Below, piece by piece: positions 1 through 11,682 of a DNA stretch of 64,000 nt; the first letter of the stretch is position 1, and each line of letters begins with the position of its first letter. The notes under the pieces were generated by a model. That model was not told the DNA's origin, ran no database searches, and saw nothing but the letters and a program-made list of their open reading frames with translations. Source of the DNA: Paraphysomonas bandaiensis (Eukaryota; Chrysophyceae); assembly GCA_965644295.1 (NCBI GenBank), contig CBFFRP010000435.1:124001-188000 (forward strand), in the 5' to 3' direction. The translations under genes and the position numbers were made by a program.

Positions 1-1
1 T

Positions 2-1006
2 AAGCATCACGTGACTGAACTGCGGGAGCGAGTGCCCGATATCACATTTGATATTGCCAGTTCTGGTGCAGAGTGGTGGATCCAAGTTAAGGATTTGTCG
101 GAAAGGAAAGAACCTGAGTCAGTGAAAAGCGGTCCCGCCATTGACGTGCACTATGACAAAGATGAGGACGTTGCAGAAAAGTTTTCTGTGGGTCTGTTCC
201 CTGTTATATCTACAGTAACTTACCTTGCTGTTCCTGACTCTGTAGCCCAGCCAACTGTAATATTCCAACACACCGCTAACGACCCTGTAGGACAGCCTAT
301 TAAGGACTTCTATATATCATACCCTAGGGAGAGTAAGCACATATCATTCGACGGCAGACTGTTGCATGGGGCGCCGCACAACGTAAATCTTAACAATTGG
401 TGGCAAAGTGGCGGCATGTCGCATACCTCTTGCGACGACGCCACAGATGAAACCGATAAGGCACTGCGCATTACATTCCTTGTGAATGTGTGGTTAAACC
501 ACCATCCCTCTGGTATTCAACCACTCTCTTCAGAGATTGCCTGTAATCTATGCTCTCGGCCAGCGTCGCCGCTATCGACGGAGCTGACTATAAGGAATTC
601 CATTAATTTAACAACGGTTTATGTCTGCCATGACGGGACAAGCGCTACGGAAATGTCGGAAAATATGAGTGGGTCTGTCGATGCGGTGGTACATGCGATG
701 GAGCAGTGTAATATGTCAGAACATTCTCTGAATCAGCAGGTCTCTCGCGTCGCGCTTGAGGTCTGCCTTCCATTTGTTACTGCAGACAGCACTTGGGGTA
801 TAGAAGAGGACGATGATGCGCTCATTGTGCGTATGTATTTGCCCGAACCGGTGAGCTCAACATCAGATAGTTATCACCTACACTGCTTGGATGACGAGTG
901 TGCCGCTAGAGTAGAGTATATTGACGATGAGGAAGGTAGTCAAACAGGAGCTGATGATAGCAGTAGTGGGAGTTGTACTCCTGGTGGTAGTAATGGAGAC
1001 TCATAA
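2..1006 (+). CDS. C-terminal part of a possible 2OG-Fe(II) oxygenase-like protein (5' end outside window)
   Basis: The frame is open from base 2, so the N-terminus lies upstream of the window; the stop is TAA at 1004-1006. About 334 residues are visible. The core shows an HYDKDED stretch (possible HxD iron ligands), then STVTYL, later LLHGAPHN (possible distal His) and RITFLVNVW (possible 2-oxoglutarate-binding Arg). That order fits the double-stranded beta-helix fold of 2OG-Fe(II) dioxygenases. The last 40 residues are acidic and Ser/Gly rich and probably disordered. No splice signal is needed inside the visible part. The family call rests on motif order only and the substrate is unknown. 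Confidence 0.5.
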   Translation, partial: KHHVTELRERVPDITFDIASSGAEWWIQVKDLSERKEPESVKSGPAIDVHYDKDEDVAEKFSVGLFPVISTVTYLAVPDSVAQPTVIFQHTANDPVGQPIKDFYISYPRESKHISFDGRLLHGAPHNVNLNNWWQSGGMSHTSCDDATDETDKALRITFLVNVWLNHHPSGIQPLSSEIACNLCSRPASPLSTELTIRNSINLTTVYVCHDGTSATEMSENMSGSVDAVVHAMEQCNMSEHSLNQQVSRVALEVCLPFVTADSTWGIEEDDDALIVRMYLPEPVSSTSDSYHLHCLDDECAARVEYIDDEEGSQTGADDSSSGSCTPGGSNGDS

Positions 1007-1786
1007 ATAGCTATTGAATAAGTATTACCCTCATTTAAGATTATATCGATATTTGTATTCTGCATTAGAAATCTGGCTATATTTTCTTCATCTCAACCGA
1101 TTCAAAAGTGGAGTATTCAGATTGGATAATATCTTGTACTCATGGATCGCTTTTACAATTACCACCCTAGCTTAGGCTAGATACAGTCTAGTAAAATATA
1201 GTGTTCTTAACGACGTTGCGCTATTCGGCGTTTATATCAAATGAGGACGAAATATTCTAAATAATTGCTAAATGCATTGGTCGACTTAAGATATAAAATA
1301 CAAAGTCTTCTGAGACGGTATTTTGTTGCTTTTCCTATTGAGTTTTTTGTTGTCAAACAAATAAATACCGTGGATTAAACGATTATAGTTTACAACGAGC
1401 ACACCAACGCATCTCTATATATCTCACATGAGGCAATGCGTGAAGTTAGAGCTACTGATTTTCTATAAGAATTAACGAATAAACCTTTTACATGAAATAT
1501 CAGTAGTTGTGAGATTAAGATACAGTTCGACATCTGTTCACTACAATCCATCTATCACAACTATTAAAAGCTTTAATGGTTTGTACATTATCGAAGCAAT
1601 TGTTAAAAGCTTTAATGGCTTGTGGATTTTTCGAAACAATTGTTGATTAAATTACGTGCCCGGACAGGTTAAGTACTACTTGAATCGACTTCCTATTGAA
1701 ACATAAGGTATATTGCTTGGAGGCAACATAAGACTTTATTGTTTAATCGTACCTGTGAAAACAGCTTCCTTGACACACATGGGTGA
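1007..1786. other. AT-rich intergenic DNA with a small tandem duplication
   Basis: No coding frame is supported. At about 1563-1643 a roughly 40-base unit containing TTAAAAGCTTTAATGG and ending in AACAATTG or GCAATTG occurs twice in tandem with a few differences. The rest is AT-rich spacer between the 3' ends of two convergent genes. Confidence 0.6.
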
Positions 1787-2377
1787 CTACTTTGTCTTCT
1801 GCGCCGACTGTGACGCAAATTTCTTTTTATTTTCCTTCACAATCTCAGAAATTTTTGATTGAAATCCAGGTTTATAACCAAGCATGAAGAATACTTCCAT
1901 GAGCACAAATAATGGTGCCATAATAAACGCTTGGAAGAGATTGTCAAATAATGCAGGTGATCTGCCTTCATGTACACCATGTCCATAAAACTGGGCAATC
2001 CAACAGACTACATGAACAATAATACCAAGTTTCCAAGGTTCATGATCGGCGTATTCATCTTTTATAAAGGCAGTGGATACGTACGAAAACAGAACCAAAA
2101 GTGATGCGAATGGGCCCACGACACCAGGAAGTTCAATAACCAAGTAATAAAAAAAATAAAAAGCAGCTATAGGAAACGCATATGTACACGTTGATACAAC
2201 AGGAAGCAATTTTGCCACGCTTTCTAATCCAGGGACCTCAGATGTGTACTGTAAAAACAAAACTGCAGTCCAGAGAATTGGCCACACGCAAAATATGTGG
2301 ATTAGTTTATTAATACTGTTATCGTGATAGCTGGCATAGAAGCCGAAAGATCTCTCCAGCCAAGAATACTTTGACAT
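1787..2377 (-). CDS. Mpo1-like (DUF962/YGL010w) membrane protein
   Basis: Single exon of 196 aa, ATG at 2377. It matches the DUF962/Mpo1 family along its length: N-terminal YHDNSINKLIHI, WIAQFYGHGVHEGRSPAL in the second half, and a closing APLFVLMEVFFMLGYKP. Four hydrophobic segments fit an ER multi-pass protein. In yeast, Mpo1 is an Fe(II)-dependent dioxygenase that alpha-oxidises 2-hydroxy fatty acids from phytosphingosine breakdown. The conserved His residues (YHD, NKLIH, GHGVHEG) are present, so activity is plausible. The C-terminus is Lys-rich. Length is normal for the family. Confidence 0.9.
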   Translation of the reverse strand: MSKYSWLERSFGFYASYHDNSINKLIHIFCVWPILWTAVLFLQYTSEVPGLESVAKLLPVVSTCTYAFPIAAFYFFYYLVIELPGVVGPFASLLVLFSYVSTAFIKDEYADHEPWKLGIIVHVVCWIAQFYGHGVHEGRSPALFDNLFQAFIMAPLFVLMEVFFMLGYKPGFQSKISEIVKENKKKFASQSAQKTK

Positions 2378-2964
2378 TGTTGAGCTACAATGAGGAGAAT
2401 TCGTGAATATGAAATATGAGGGTAAGAAATAATTGAAGCGATGAAGTTTGTGCTGGAGATACTGAAGGGCTGCATAGATGTATACAGCAGCATCTATACA
2501 GTGCTGTGGTATGAGCGATGTCTAGATGCATGGAATATCTATATGCTATGGTATGCATCAGCATACTCTGCCGTAGAATCTGTTTATACGGTGTGTATGC
2601 CATGTATACCGCTGTCCAGAAGATACGTCTGTTACAACAACATCCGTTTATACAGCAGGATGTACAGCAGTATGCAGTGTACTGGCAACACCTGCTTGTA
2701 GGTATACTGCAGTAGTACACATCATAGGCAGGTTGCTATGTATATGTCTATGTCTATGTATAGCAGTGTATGTACAGTGTGTATGTACGGCGCAGTTATG
2801 TAAAGAATTCAAATACAATTAAACTAATTACCCCCTCCTGCATCCTATCCACACTGCAGCAGACAGAGACTGCTAACACTCACTATAGTACCATCGGGTG
2901 AAGTAAACTTCCCCTGCATAGCTCCTGTAGTTCTTCCTATCACAGGGCTGTTATTAGAAGAGAA
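2378..2964. other. Intergenic, rich in CAG/TATAC-type simple sequence
   Basis: This spacer separates two divergent genes, the Mpo1-like gene (-) and IFT139 (+), so it should hold both promoters. From about 2460 to 2790 it is built from imperfect short words such as tatacagcag, gtatgc and tgtatgt. Short open frames there carry no recognisable protein. Confidence 0.55.
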
Positions 2965-5900
2965 ATGTCTAAAGACGTTAAGCCCCAGATATATTACTAC
3001 ATTCGTTCAGGATGGCACGACCAGCTCATAGACTACTGCGACAGCATAATGTCGAAGAAGGGAAAGGACCCAACTTCTATATTCTGGAGGGCGTATGCGC
3101 TTGGCATGACGAATAACATACCTGAATGCATTCGGCAGCTGGAGAGTTTTCAATCTCGGCGCGATATGCAATACCCTGTTAACCTGGCCCTGCTATACTT
3201 TCACCAACGTGCTGCGAATGTAGATCATGATGTTGTGGATACGTTGACGGCGGAATTGGGTATTGCAGAGGATGTCACGGTACGTTGATGTATTTCGGTC
3301 TCTGCTTCACCAACGCATATATCTGTAGAAAGATGTGGGCCTTGTCTTGGCTGCGCGATTTTCTCTATTTACCAAAGACTATGAAAATGCATATAGACTA
3401 ACACAGAGGCTGTTGTCGCGTGCAGATACTCCCTCTACACCTTCTGAGATTGAGGCTCTTGCTATAGAATACTGGTGCACTATACAAGAGATTCAATCCT
3501 CTGTCCGTTCCTCAGTTTCCATCGATGATGATATGCAACGTCTGCAACGGATCGACTCGTTCATGAGAGGTCGCAGTGATTCTGGTTCTGACCTTGACTT
3601 GCTGATGGCGTGGGCGCAATCACGAGCTGTCTTGGGACGAGGCATGGATGCTATCAACGTGCTGAATAAGGTACTTTATTGTTCCTTATTTTTGCAAAGT
3701 TAGCGCTCACACTGACTTCTGGTCTTCTTTTTTGTCTCTTACGCTTATATGCAGGTTATTGCAACATATCCCTCGTTTGTACCGGGACTGACGGAGAAGG
3801 CGCTCCTGCTGGCCTCCGCCGGAGAATGGGATCAAGCCCTTGACACCGCTCAGAGGGCACTGGACGTAGACAGCAAAAACTTCGATGCTCTTAAGGTACG
3901 ATTATAGTAAAGTGACGATATATATTGTTGTCCAGGAGCGCTGTGTATGTAATTTGACGAGTATACGGTATAACTGTTGTTCCGATTGGCGCTTAGTATT
4001 CGTATATGTTCAGGTGGTTGCTGTACATGCCTTCACGCAGGAGGCACATTTAGATGACGCTGTCGTTAAGTTCGAGGACCTTTATGACTCTATTTCCCAA
4101 CGGGAGCCCCACGCCACTGAACTGTGCTTCAGAACCGCGCAACTTTTTTCCCGAATTTGTTGTCGGCAAAGTCGCGCACTGCAAATTTGCCAACACATGC
4201 TTGACCAAGCGGTGCGACTGTGCCCCCAAAACCCCGACTATTTTTCTGAGGCTGGGCATGTGCATATGCTCAATGGCCAGTATCAGTCTGCTATGAAAAT
4301 GTTCAAGGAGTCATCTCGGCGGGATGCGCAGAGTTTTAGGGCTCTGGAGGGAATGATTCAGTGTCAGCTATATGAGGGACTATTGGACGATGCGGAGGCG
4401 CAGATTGAGCTAATGTCTGTCATGCATGGAGACTCTGACGACGCACTCAGTCCAGAGTTTACATACCTTCAGGTATTGCTACTCGCGATTCACCATTACT
4501 CTGTTTCTGTCTATTTTGAATGCGTGTGCAGTGCAGTATCTACGTTTTCGTTTCATGTTTCTATGCCTGGTATAATTATGTCGATTAGGCACTGTTGGCG
4601 TTGCGAAAGAGAAGAGATCTGAAGATGCACTTAGAAAAATTGGACGAGTGTCAGCATGGATTTTTTGAGAAGGCATCGCAACTCCAACGGACCACATATG
4701 TACCTCCTATGCAGGAACTGGTAATCATGAACCCGGATTTTCTTCTTCAGGTAAACACTTGTAGGAATCTATTCAGATGCCACTTGCTAACACCACTATG
4801 CAGCTGGGTGTATCATACATGACGCACCTCGAGAGTCCCCTACCTGCTTCTCTGTCAGGCGGAGACAGTGTAGCGTCACCCAGCAAAGCATCTTCGTCCT
4901 CCGGCCTGGCTGGCTCGTCTGGAGTCAGCAAACCAACCGCAGCTGTTGAGAGTGGTATCAATGTCCTGCAACAAGTTATGAAACTAATGCCAGGAATGAT
5001 TGCAATATATATCGAGATGGCACGTGTACATCTGGCTCTTAACAAACACGAGGAGGCCTATCGCCAGTTGCGTCAGTGTCTTCAAATGCATCCTAATAGT
5101 GCACCTGCCCTCGTTGCCATGGCAAAAGTTGAACTGAGTCGGGAAAACACGGCGGCTGCCAATCGTGCCTTGGAGCAAGCACTATCCAGCGACTTCTCCG
5201 TTCGCAGTGTTCCACTGTTCAAACTTGTGCAAGCCTCAGTGAAAGCGCAGCAAGGAAAATACGACGAAGCCATCACTGACCTTGAGGACCTCATTGCTCT
5301 CCCGGAGTTCAAATCTGTGACTGGCTCTTCCGACGGAGGAAACAGTGCGCGTATGCCCACCGACTCTCTCCGATTGACAGAAGACGACATTGTCACTGCC
5401 TATGTGGTTCAGTCTTCGATGCTCGGCAAGCTCGGAAGGCACAAAGAGGCTCGTAAGCTTCTCGCTAATGCTAAGGTGATGTTTGCAGGAACCAATCAAG
5501 AGGTACAGGTTCTCGTTGCGTCGAGTCAATTAGCTGTCGAAAGAAATGACTACGACACCGCAATACGTACCCTCGACAAGATCGCCGAGGATAGCCCAAC
5601 GTTTTTAAGAGCACAGATGATCAAGGCTGAGATCTTACTGGTTCAGTGTCGGGATAAAGAAGGCTACACAAAATGCTATCAGAATTTGGTTAAACTCTTT
5701 CCCTCTACAAAAACATACGCACTTCTCGGGGAAGCATTTATTCGCATCCTTAACCCGGAGGCAGCTGTGGGGGCCTTTAAGAGTGCATATAAGCTCGACC
5801 CCCGCAACGTGTCTTTGCGCGCACGTATTGGTAAATCACTTGTTGCCACTCACGAATATCACCAGGCGATTGACTTCTACGAGAGTTCTTTGCGTGACAT

Positions 5901-8003
5901 GTCTGTGGACTACAGCAGTGGTTCTGGTGGTGTGTCATCTGCGGGGGAGACCGTCCCTCTTGCTCATGATCTGGCAAAGCTGTATATTAAATTAGGCCGT
6001 ATGGAAAGCGCAAGCCGGGTCTTAACTCGCACTCTACATAATGAGAGCTGCAAGGACACAACAGATATGAAGGAGGATGTGGAAACACTCCGGTTGCTAT
6101 CATCTGTGCAACTCAGCAACTCGCAGACCACACGTGAGGTTGTAGGGACACTCAAGCGTGCCCGGGACCTACAAAAAGATGTTGTCAATAGTTTAAGGAC
6201 GAACTCAATATCAAGCGCGGATGCCATCGAGGCCGAGAGGGCTATTCTATCTGACATCTGCGCCACTATGGGTCACTGCTACATGGAGGAGGATGGGAAC
6301 GATGACAGCTCAGAGAAAGTTTTAAATGAAGCTCTACAGCATAACCCGCACAACACCAAGGCCATGTTCGACCTCGCACGTCTGAGATTCAGACGTGGAG
6401 AGAATGAGCAATGTGCAACTCAATGTAACAAAATTCTGTCAGCCAACTCATCAGACGAGGCCGCATCAGTTATGCTCGCGGACATTCTATTTAAGGACGA
6501 AGCAAACTCACCAGGAGCTTGTTTAGAGCCTCTTCAGAAACTGCTCGGCCTCCACCCAAATAGTTACAAGGCCCTGGAAAAATTGATAGTGTACATGCGT
6601 CGTCTCGGTCGTCTCCATGAAGTTCCACCCTTCATTGAAAGTGCCGAGAAGTCGGACAGGAGGAGCGGCACCCACGCAGGGCTTCACTACTGCAAAGGCC
6701 TGTACGCGAGATATACTAATGATGTTGTGAACGCAGTAGTGGAATTCAATCTTTCACGGAAAGACGCCATATGGGGGGCAGATTCACTTGTGCACATGAT
6801 TGAACTTTACCTCAACCCCGACCAGGAAGGCGTATGGGAGGATAAAGAAGGTAAAGAAGGAGAGAATTACGCCATGGATGAGGAGTTCGCAGACAACATA
6901 CATGTGGCCCAGACTCTGCTTGACGAACTTAGGCCAATCGCAAAGTACGTGTAGTAGTTTCCTCGCTAATGCACTTCATGGTTCTAGGGGAATTGTCGTT
7001 GCGCATGCTTTTTACCTCGTATTGTACACTTTCCAGTATTACACAGTCGTTTAATACAATATATTGATTCAGGGACCAAAAGCGTGTTCAGATCCTCGAG
7101 AACTACACCCAGTTAGCATCTAAGCAGAAAGGAAATGTCGACCGAGCCATGCAGAGTTTCATCGATATGCTCGAGGAAGACAAGGATTACCTACCTGCAG
7201 TGCTTGGGATGGCCACGGGATTTATGATTGAGAAGTCACAGGTGTGTAATCTCTCTCGTAATGATTGTGATGTTGAACTAAGAATACTGGCATTAAATTA
7301 AAGCACAAAGCACGGAACCTTTTAAAGCGTGTGGCTAAAATGGAGGTACTATTCATCGCAGGATGTCAATTATTTCCTTTATACATATTTTCATACAGAT
7401 GTCGCACTTGGATGGAGAGGATTTCGAAAAAGCTAACCTGTTTCTCGCTAAATTTTACGTTGATAAGGTGGCTATTACTTACGGTGACTCAATTTGTCAG
7501 TCATATACGTGGTATAGGCGAAGTATGATCTAGCTCAGGAGCTATGCAAACGATGCTTAGCTCAGAATAAGAGTTGTTCTCAGGTATCCGGAGCTGTGAT
7601 ACTTGATATCCAAATTTCCTGATGTGCTTTTAGGCGTGGGAAATACTCGCACTCGCCATGGAGAAGGAAATGGACTACAGAAATGCTGCTGATTGCTATG
7701 AAAAGGCAAATTGATGATATTATTTTTTTCTTTGTTGTAATTATTTGATGTCTGTAGGCTTGGAAACTAGAATTTGAAGCCTCAGCAACTGTTGGGTTCA
7801 AACTTGCATTCAATTACCTCAAGTGCAATATGAATGTGGAAGCTATCGATATCTGCGAAAAGGTACTTACTTTTACATATTTTGTGTGATTGCTCTCTGT
7901 GTACGTATGCTAAGATGCAAAATAGGTGTTGGCGCTGTATCCTGATTACCCTAGAATTCGGGTAGAAATTTTGCAGCGGGCTCAAAGCAATATGAGACCA
8001 TAG
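2965..8003 (+). CDS. IFT139: Intraflagellar transport protein 139 (TTC21B family), 13 exons
   Basis: TPR-rich IFT-A subunit for retrograde transport in cilia. Inferred exons: 2965-3279, 3329-3670, 3755-3895, 4014-4472, 4589-4750, 4804-6944, 7073-7241, 7304-7345, 7399-7467, 7518-7583, 7634-7705, 7758-7862, 7926-8003. They join in frame to about 1386 aa; human TTC21B is 1316. The N-terminus ([19 protein letters not shown]) and the C-terminus ([55 protein letters not shown]) match the family. A Ser/Gly-rich loop lies at about 4840-4930. Eleven introns are GT-AG. The intron at 7706-7757 appears to start with GC (AAAAG/GCAAAT). Exons 8-13 are very small (42-105 bases). Exon ends were placed by hand. 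Confidence 0.93.
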
Positions 8004-8272
8004 TATTTTAAAATAATAGCTGCGTAGTTGCTTCTGTGTTGGGAGTAGGTGTGCTATATGCATGAACTTTCATTTTGGTCTAGATGAGACCGTACGAGAG
8101 GATTGGTCAAGCTACTGACTTTCTTGTACATCGTAAATTTATATGGTACTAAGGAAATACGATTGTATTCACAAGTGGTATATGAAAACAGTTCTCCAAT
8201 AGGCACCGTAGCTTGTGTACTATGCTACTTTATACTTTATATTCCATTTACACAAAGTTATATATTTAGTAT

Positions 8273-9063
8273 CAGGGCTGCATATCAGTTAATTGTCAAT
8301 TATTCAAATTACAATAATTGAAATTAGGACATCAAATCATAATTGCAATTATAATTTACTCCAGCTTGCTTCAATTAGTTGATCAATTAATTACAGAAGG
8401 AAGGTGAACACCAGCTTGGCCTTCACGACGTTCGCATATAGTTCGACGAATTCATCATAAGCCACCCAATTGTCGAGCGTTATCTGGGCGATAATGCTTC
8501 TTTCGAAAAGGCAGTCGTTATTGACTATTGGTCTTTTTGACAATGAAGATTGTTAAGAGATAGACTAGATAGACTATTTTATTAAATTGCATACACATTT
8601 GTGTGTGTAGTTATGTAAAACATGTCAACAACATGGTAATTTATTTCGTTTATGTCAACCACTGCTCAACTTCCGTATCTTGAATAGTCATGATACAACA
8701 CTGCAGTTTCACAGTTATAGCTATATAGTATCTTTGACTACGCATTACTGTTTTTTACATTGTATTTACGTATTCCGTATTCTACAGTACTATCTTATAG
8801 AACAATACGTATTCCAACAGTCGTGAAGATTCGATGTGGCAATGAAGCCGCATTAACTCGGACGGAAAAGGATCAAATTAAAATAGTTTGCTCGATGAGG
8901 ATGAAGAAGAAGATGACATAAAATGACGACGCAGCGCAACGTTTGATTGATGGTAGCAGGTAACGGAGGCGAGCAAAACTTAACCAGCAAACTCGTTACC
9001 ACAACCAATAAGTAGAGCTAAGAAAGGTTTGCGCAAGAGTATGACTCCTCGACATTTAGAGAG
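8273..9063 (+). mobile_element. Degraded hAT transposon relic
   Basis: A CAGGGCTGC terminus at 8273 is followed by AT-rich DNA full of AATTG/CAATT words, as at the ends of the other hAT-like copies in this window. At about 9010-9062 a frame reads SRA..KKGLRKSMTPRHLE. This corresponds to the C-terminal dimerisation region of hAT transposases and to the copy at 15591-16744. The rest of the coding region is broken by stops. The relic is cut at about 9064, where an unrelated repeat begins. Confidence 0.55.
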
Positions 9064-9372
9064 ACACTCCCTCTCGACTCCCTGTTGCTGGACACACCGG
9101 ATGACCCTCATATCCCACTCCTGTGCAGCTATACACTCTCTTGCATGTGCTCTCTACCGTTGGCTAAGACAGCAAAAGAGTCGATTTCGACGCTTCTTCA
9201 CAGTAGGCCATAACCTTTTGCAAAACCTTCATCCACATACCTCCGAGCCACTTGGCACAATGCCTAAAGGAAGGCCACCAGATTGCCAATCTCAGCAGGG
9301 TATAGGACTGTTTCCCCTGGTTGCCGTGAGGTACATAAGGCAGTCCCCGATGCAAATTGCACACAATGTAGT
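9064..9372 (+). repeat. Dispersed repeat block, second copy at 52364-52671
   Basis: About 305 bases beginning CTCCCTCTCGACTCCCTG and ending near GCACACAATGTA are nearly identical to 52364-52671. Both copies keep an open frame (RRFFTVGHNLLQ, HTSEPLGTMPKGRPPD) with a few substitutions. I do not recognise the protein. The block is probably part of a larger transposon whose ends are the repeat arms described at 9383-10072. Confidence 0.7.
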
Positions 9373-9382
9373 AGTGAATGTC

Positions 9383-10072
9383 TGATTATTTAGCAATAGG
9401 CGTTGAGACCTTGCATCAATTAGTGGCTAGAAGAATGCTAGTCATACTAGTTAGACCACTACCCGTAACTAATCAATACAACCTCTTTTATCCTACTATT
9501 TAACGCTACGAAAGCTGCTTGTGCGTCGCCGCAAGCACCAAGGTGCAACCACTTCCGTTCTTTTTGTGTGATATGAAATTCGCCTTTATCGTGTGTCCGT
9601 GGACTCACCGGCGCTTTTGATCTGGGGGTCTCCCTTTGGGATGGGTCTCCAGTGGTTTTGGAGGGGGCTCAGCATTGCACACAATGTATGTGTAGTCTTA
9701 AGCGTTCCAGTGTTGTAGTACACTTAGATCACTGCTTTCACTTGTCATGCTGTACGTTGCACAACGTGTCCCTTATATACACATCTATTATATAACGAGT
9801 GGTCTCATCCCAAGGGGACACCTCTAGATCACACGCGCCGGTGAGTCCCAAGACACACGATCATGGCGAGCCTCATAACACACACAAAGAACGGAAGTGT
9901 TCGCACCTTGGTGCTTGCGGCGACGCACAAGCAGCTTCTGTAGCGTTAAATAGTAGGATAAAAGAGTTTGTATTGACTAGTTACGGGTAGAGGTCTAAAT
10001 AGTTTGTCTAGCATTCTTCAGCCACTAATTGGTGCAGGCTTTCAACGCCTATTGCTAAATAATTAGACATTC
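9383..10072. repeat. Foldback element with about 280-base inverted arms
   Basis: The left arm (about 9383-9670) starts TTTAGCAATAGGCGTT. The right arm (about 9795-10072) ends AACGCCTATTGCTAAAT. The arms are inverted copies carrying CTACCCGTAACTA, TATCCTACTATTTAACGCTA and GCGACGCACAAGC, then a region with CACGCGCCGGTGAGTC. They flank a spacer of about 125 bases. The same arm recurs singly at 16450-16625, 36400-36590 and 52780-52970, with a fragment at about 61190-61235. It is a mobile-element family of unknown class. Confidence 0.75.
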
Positions 10073-10434
10073 AATATATATCTCTTCGCAGTTGTTAAAG
10101 TACATGCCAACACCCAGAAGTTAGATATACTACAACAAAGTTAAGTAAGCATGACTTGTATATGTAGTATGTAAAGTTGTCGGTTTTCAGCATTGCATCA
10201 GCATCATTAGTTACAGAGTGACAAGGGAGGGGTGAGAGAGCTAACTATATAAGCTGTTGTTGTATGCACAAAATTGATTCGTTGCATATCTGCCCCTTAA
10301 CCGAGGTAATGATCATGAATATAAGTATACACGAAATTCATACACGGTCCATGGCGCAATACATAAAAAAACGCTATCATATTCACACCATTGCCACCTT
10401 ATACCCAGGGGCAGGGTTGCAATCACATCACGCT

Positions 10435-11355
10435 CTAAAACATGCTCTTAAAGGCAGAAGTCTGTCTCGTGTAATATAACGGCAAGAGAATAAGCACGAA
10501 AAATATTTTTAGTGCTACAGTATTTTCCGTGGTAGTGTGAAAATACATTGCTGTAAACAGCATTGACCGTAAGCACATACCTATCATAGAGACGCTCGCA
10601 ACGATGGATGCAGCATAAGCCCATGTTGTAGGAGCAGATGCAGGTAAAGGTGTTGCGTAGGTTGTGGAGTGAATCACATATGTCAGCTCAAGAGCGCAGG
10701 GTATTAAAAAGTGAGCCAGAAAAAGAACAATGTGATCGGAGTAGTCGAAATTGTCCCGGCATCTGATATACGTTCAATACACCTCAACAACACAATGGTA
10801 CTCGTACCTGCCCGAGTGCACAAGGTGTGAATACCAACAATCCGAGTGAGGAGGATCTTGTACACTCATCTCTAATAAACCTCCGAACACATATAATACA
10901 ACCTGCAACACTGGGAGTAACTATCGAAGTATTAGAAGTAAAAATCGACTTACAGTTCGGAATATGAATATGCTAAGATATAAACTGATTCGTTTGAAAT
11001 GTGCTTTATATTTCCTATTGAGAACGCCGAAGAAAGCATCAGATATTATAGTCAATGCTGCCGGCATCAGGGGCAGGGCCCATGCCCATACAGAGGACAT
11101 GATCTGAGTGGGTCTGTCATATGCTGCCACACAGGCCCAGTCAGAGCGGTGATACATATGATCACAACAAAAATCAGATGCCCGTAACTCATTAATAAGA
11201 AGACCATGGCTACATTGACTCGATGAAAAGCGAGAGTACTTATGCTGATTCCCATTAAGAGCACTCCCTAAATATATAGTAGCACAAGCCACTAGCACTA
11301 GACACACAACTATATTCAGTGACACTGGTCGCATGGAAGATTTCACGTCCTGCAT
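10435..11355 (-). CDS. FIT family (fat storage-inducing transmembrane/Scs3-like) acyl-CoA diphosphatase, 4 exons
   Basis: Inferred exons on the minus strand: 11355-10954, 10902-10808, 10762-10581, 10550-10435, joining in frame to 264 aa (human FITM2 is 262). Landmarks in order are an N-terminal hydrophobic anchor, WAWALPL in the second hydrophobic segment, a Cys-rich luminal loop (SDCWYSH...GRCRDN), FDYSDH, a long hydrophobic stretch, then MYFHTTTE near the C-terminus. FDYSDH and MYFH line up with the FDISGH and YFH motifs whose histidines are the catalytic pair of FIT2, which cleaves acyl-CoA in the ER lumen and supports lipid-droplet budding. The protein is diverged; the assignment rests on topology plus these motifs. 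Confidence 0.72.
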
Positions 11356-11651
11356 CCTTGCTGCTGGTGGATGTTTATGACACTATCTAATAGCTAGTTT
11401 CTTATCTCATACATGTATATGTCTATATATATGCATCAACAAGAAACACAACACACTCGTGGAATACAATGGAATACAATGGAATACTGTCACTGTTTTA
11501 TGTACATTGTACAGCAGTACATTGCGTGGCAAAGTACAGCAAAATACTGCTGTATAGTGTACGACACCTGGCTGCACTGGACATACGGCCGCTACTTCAT
11601 CACGCATAGCCATCATATCCGGCCACATATCTACATATATATATATGTAGA

Positions 11652-11682
<31 letters not shown>

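Noticed and set aside
2441-2715. Two short plus-strand open frames (65-86 codons) upstream of IFT139
   Set aside because: They lie in CAG/TATAC simple sequence, and their Cys/Tyr/Met-rich products are composition artefacts.
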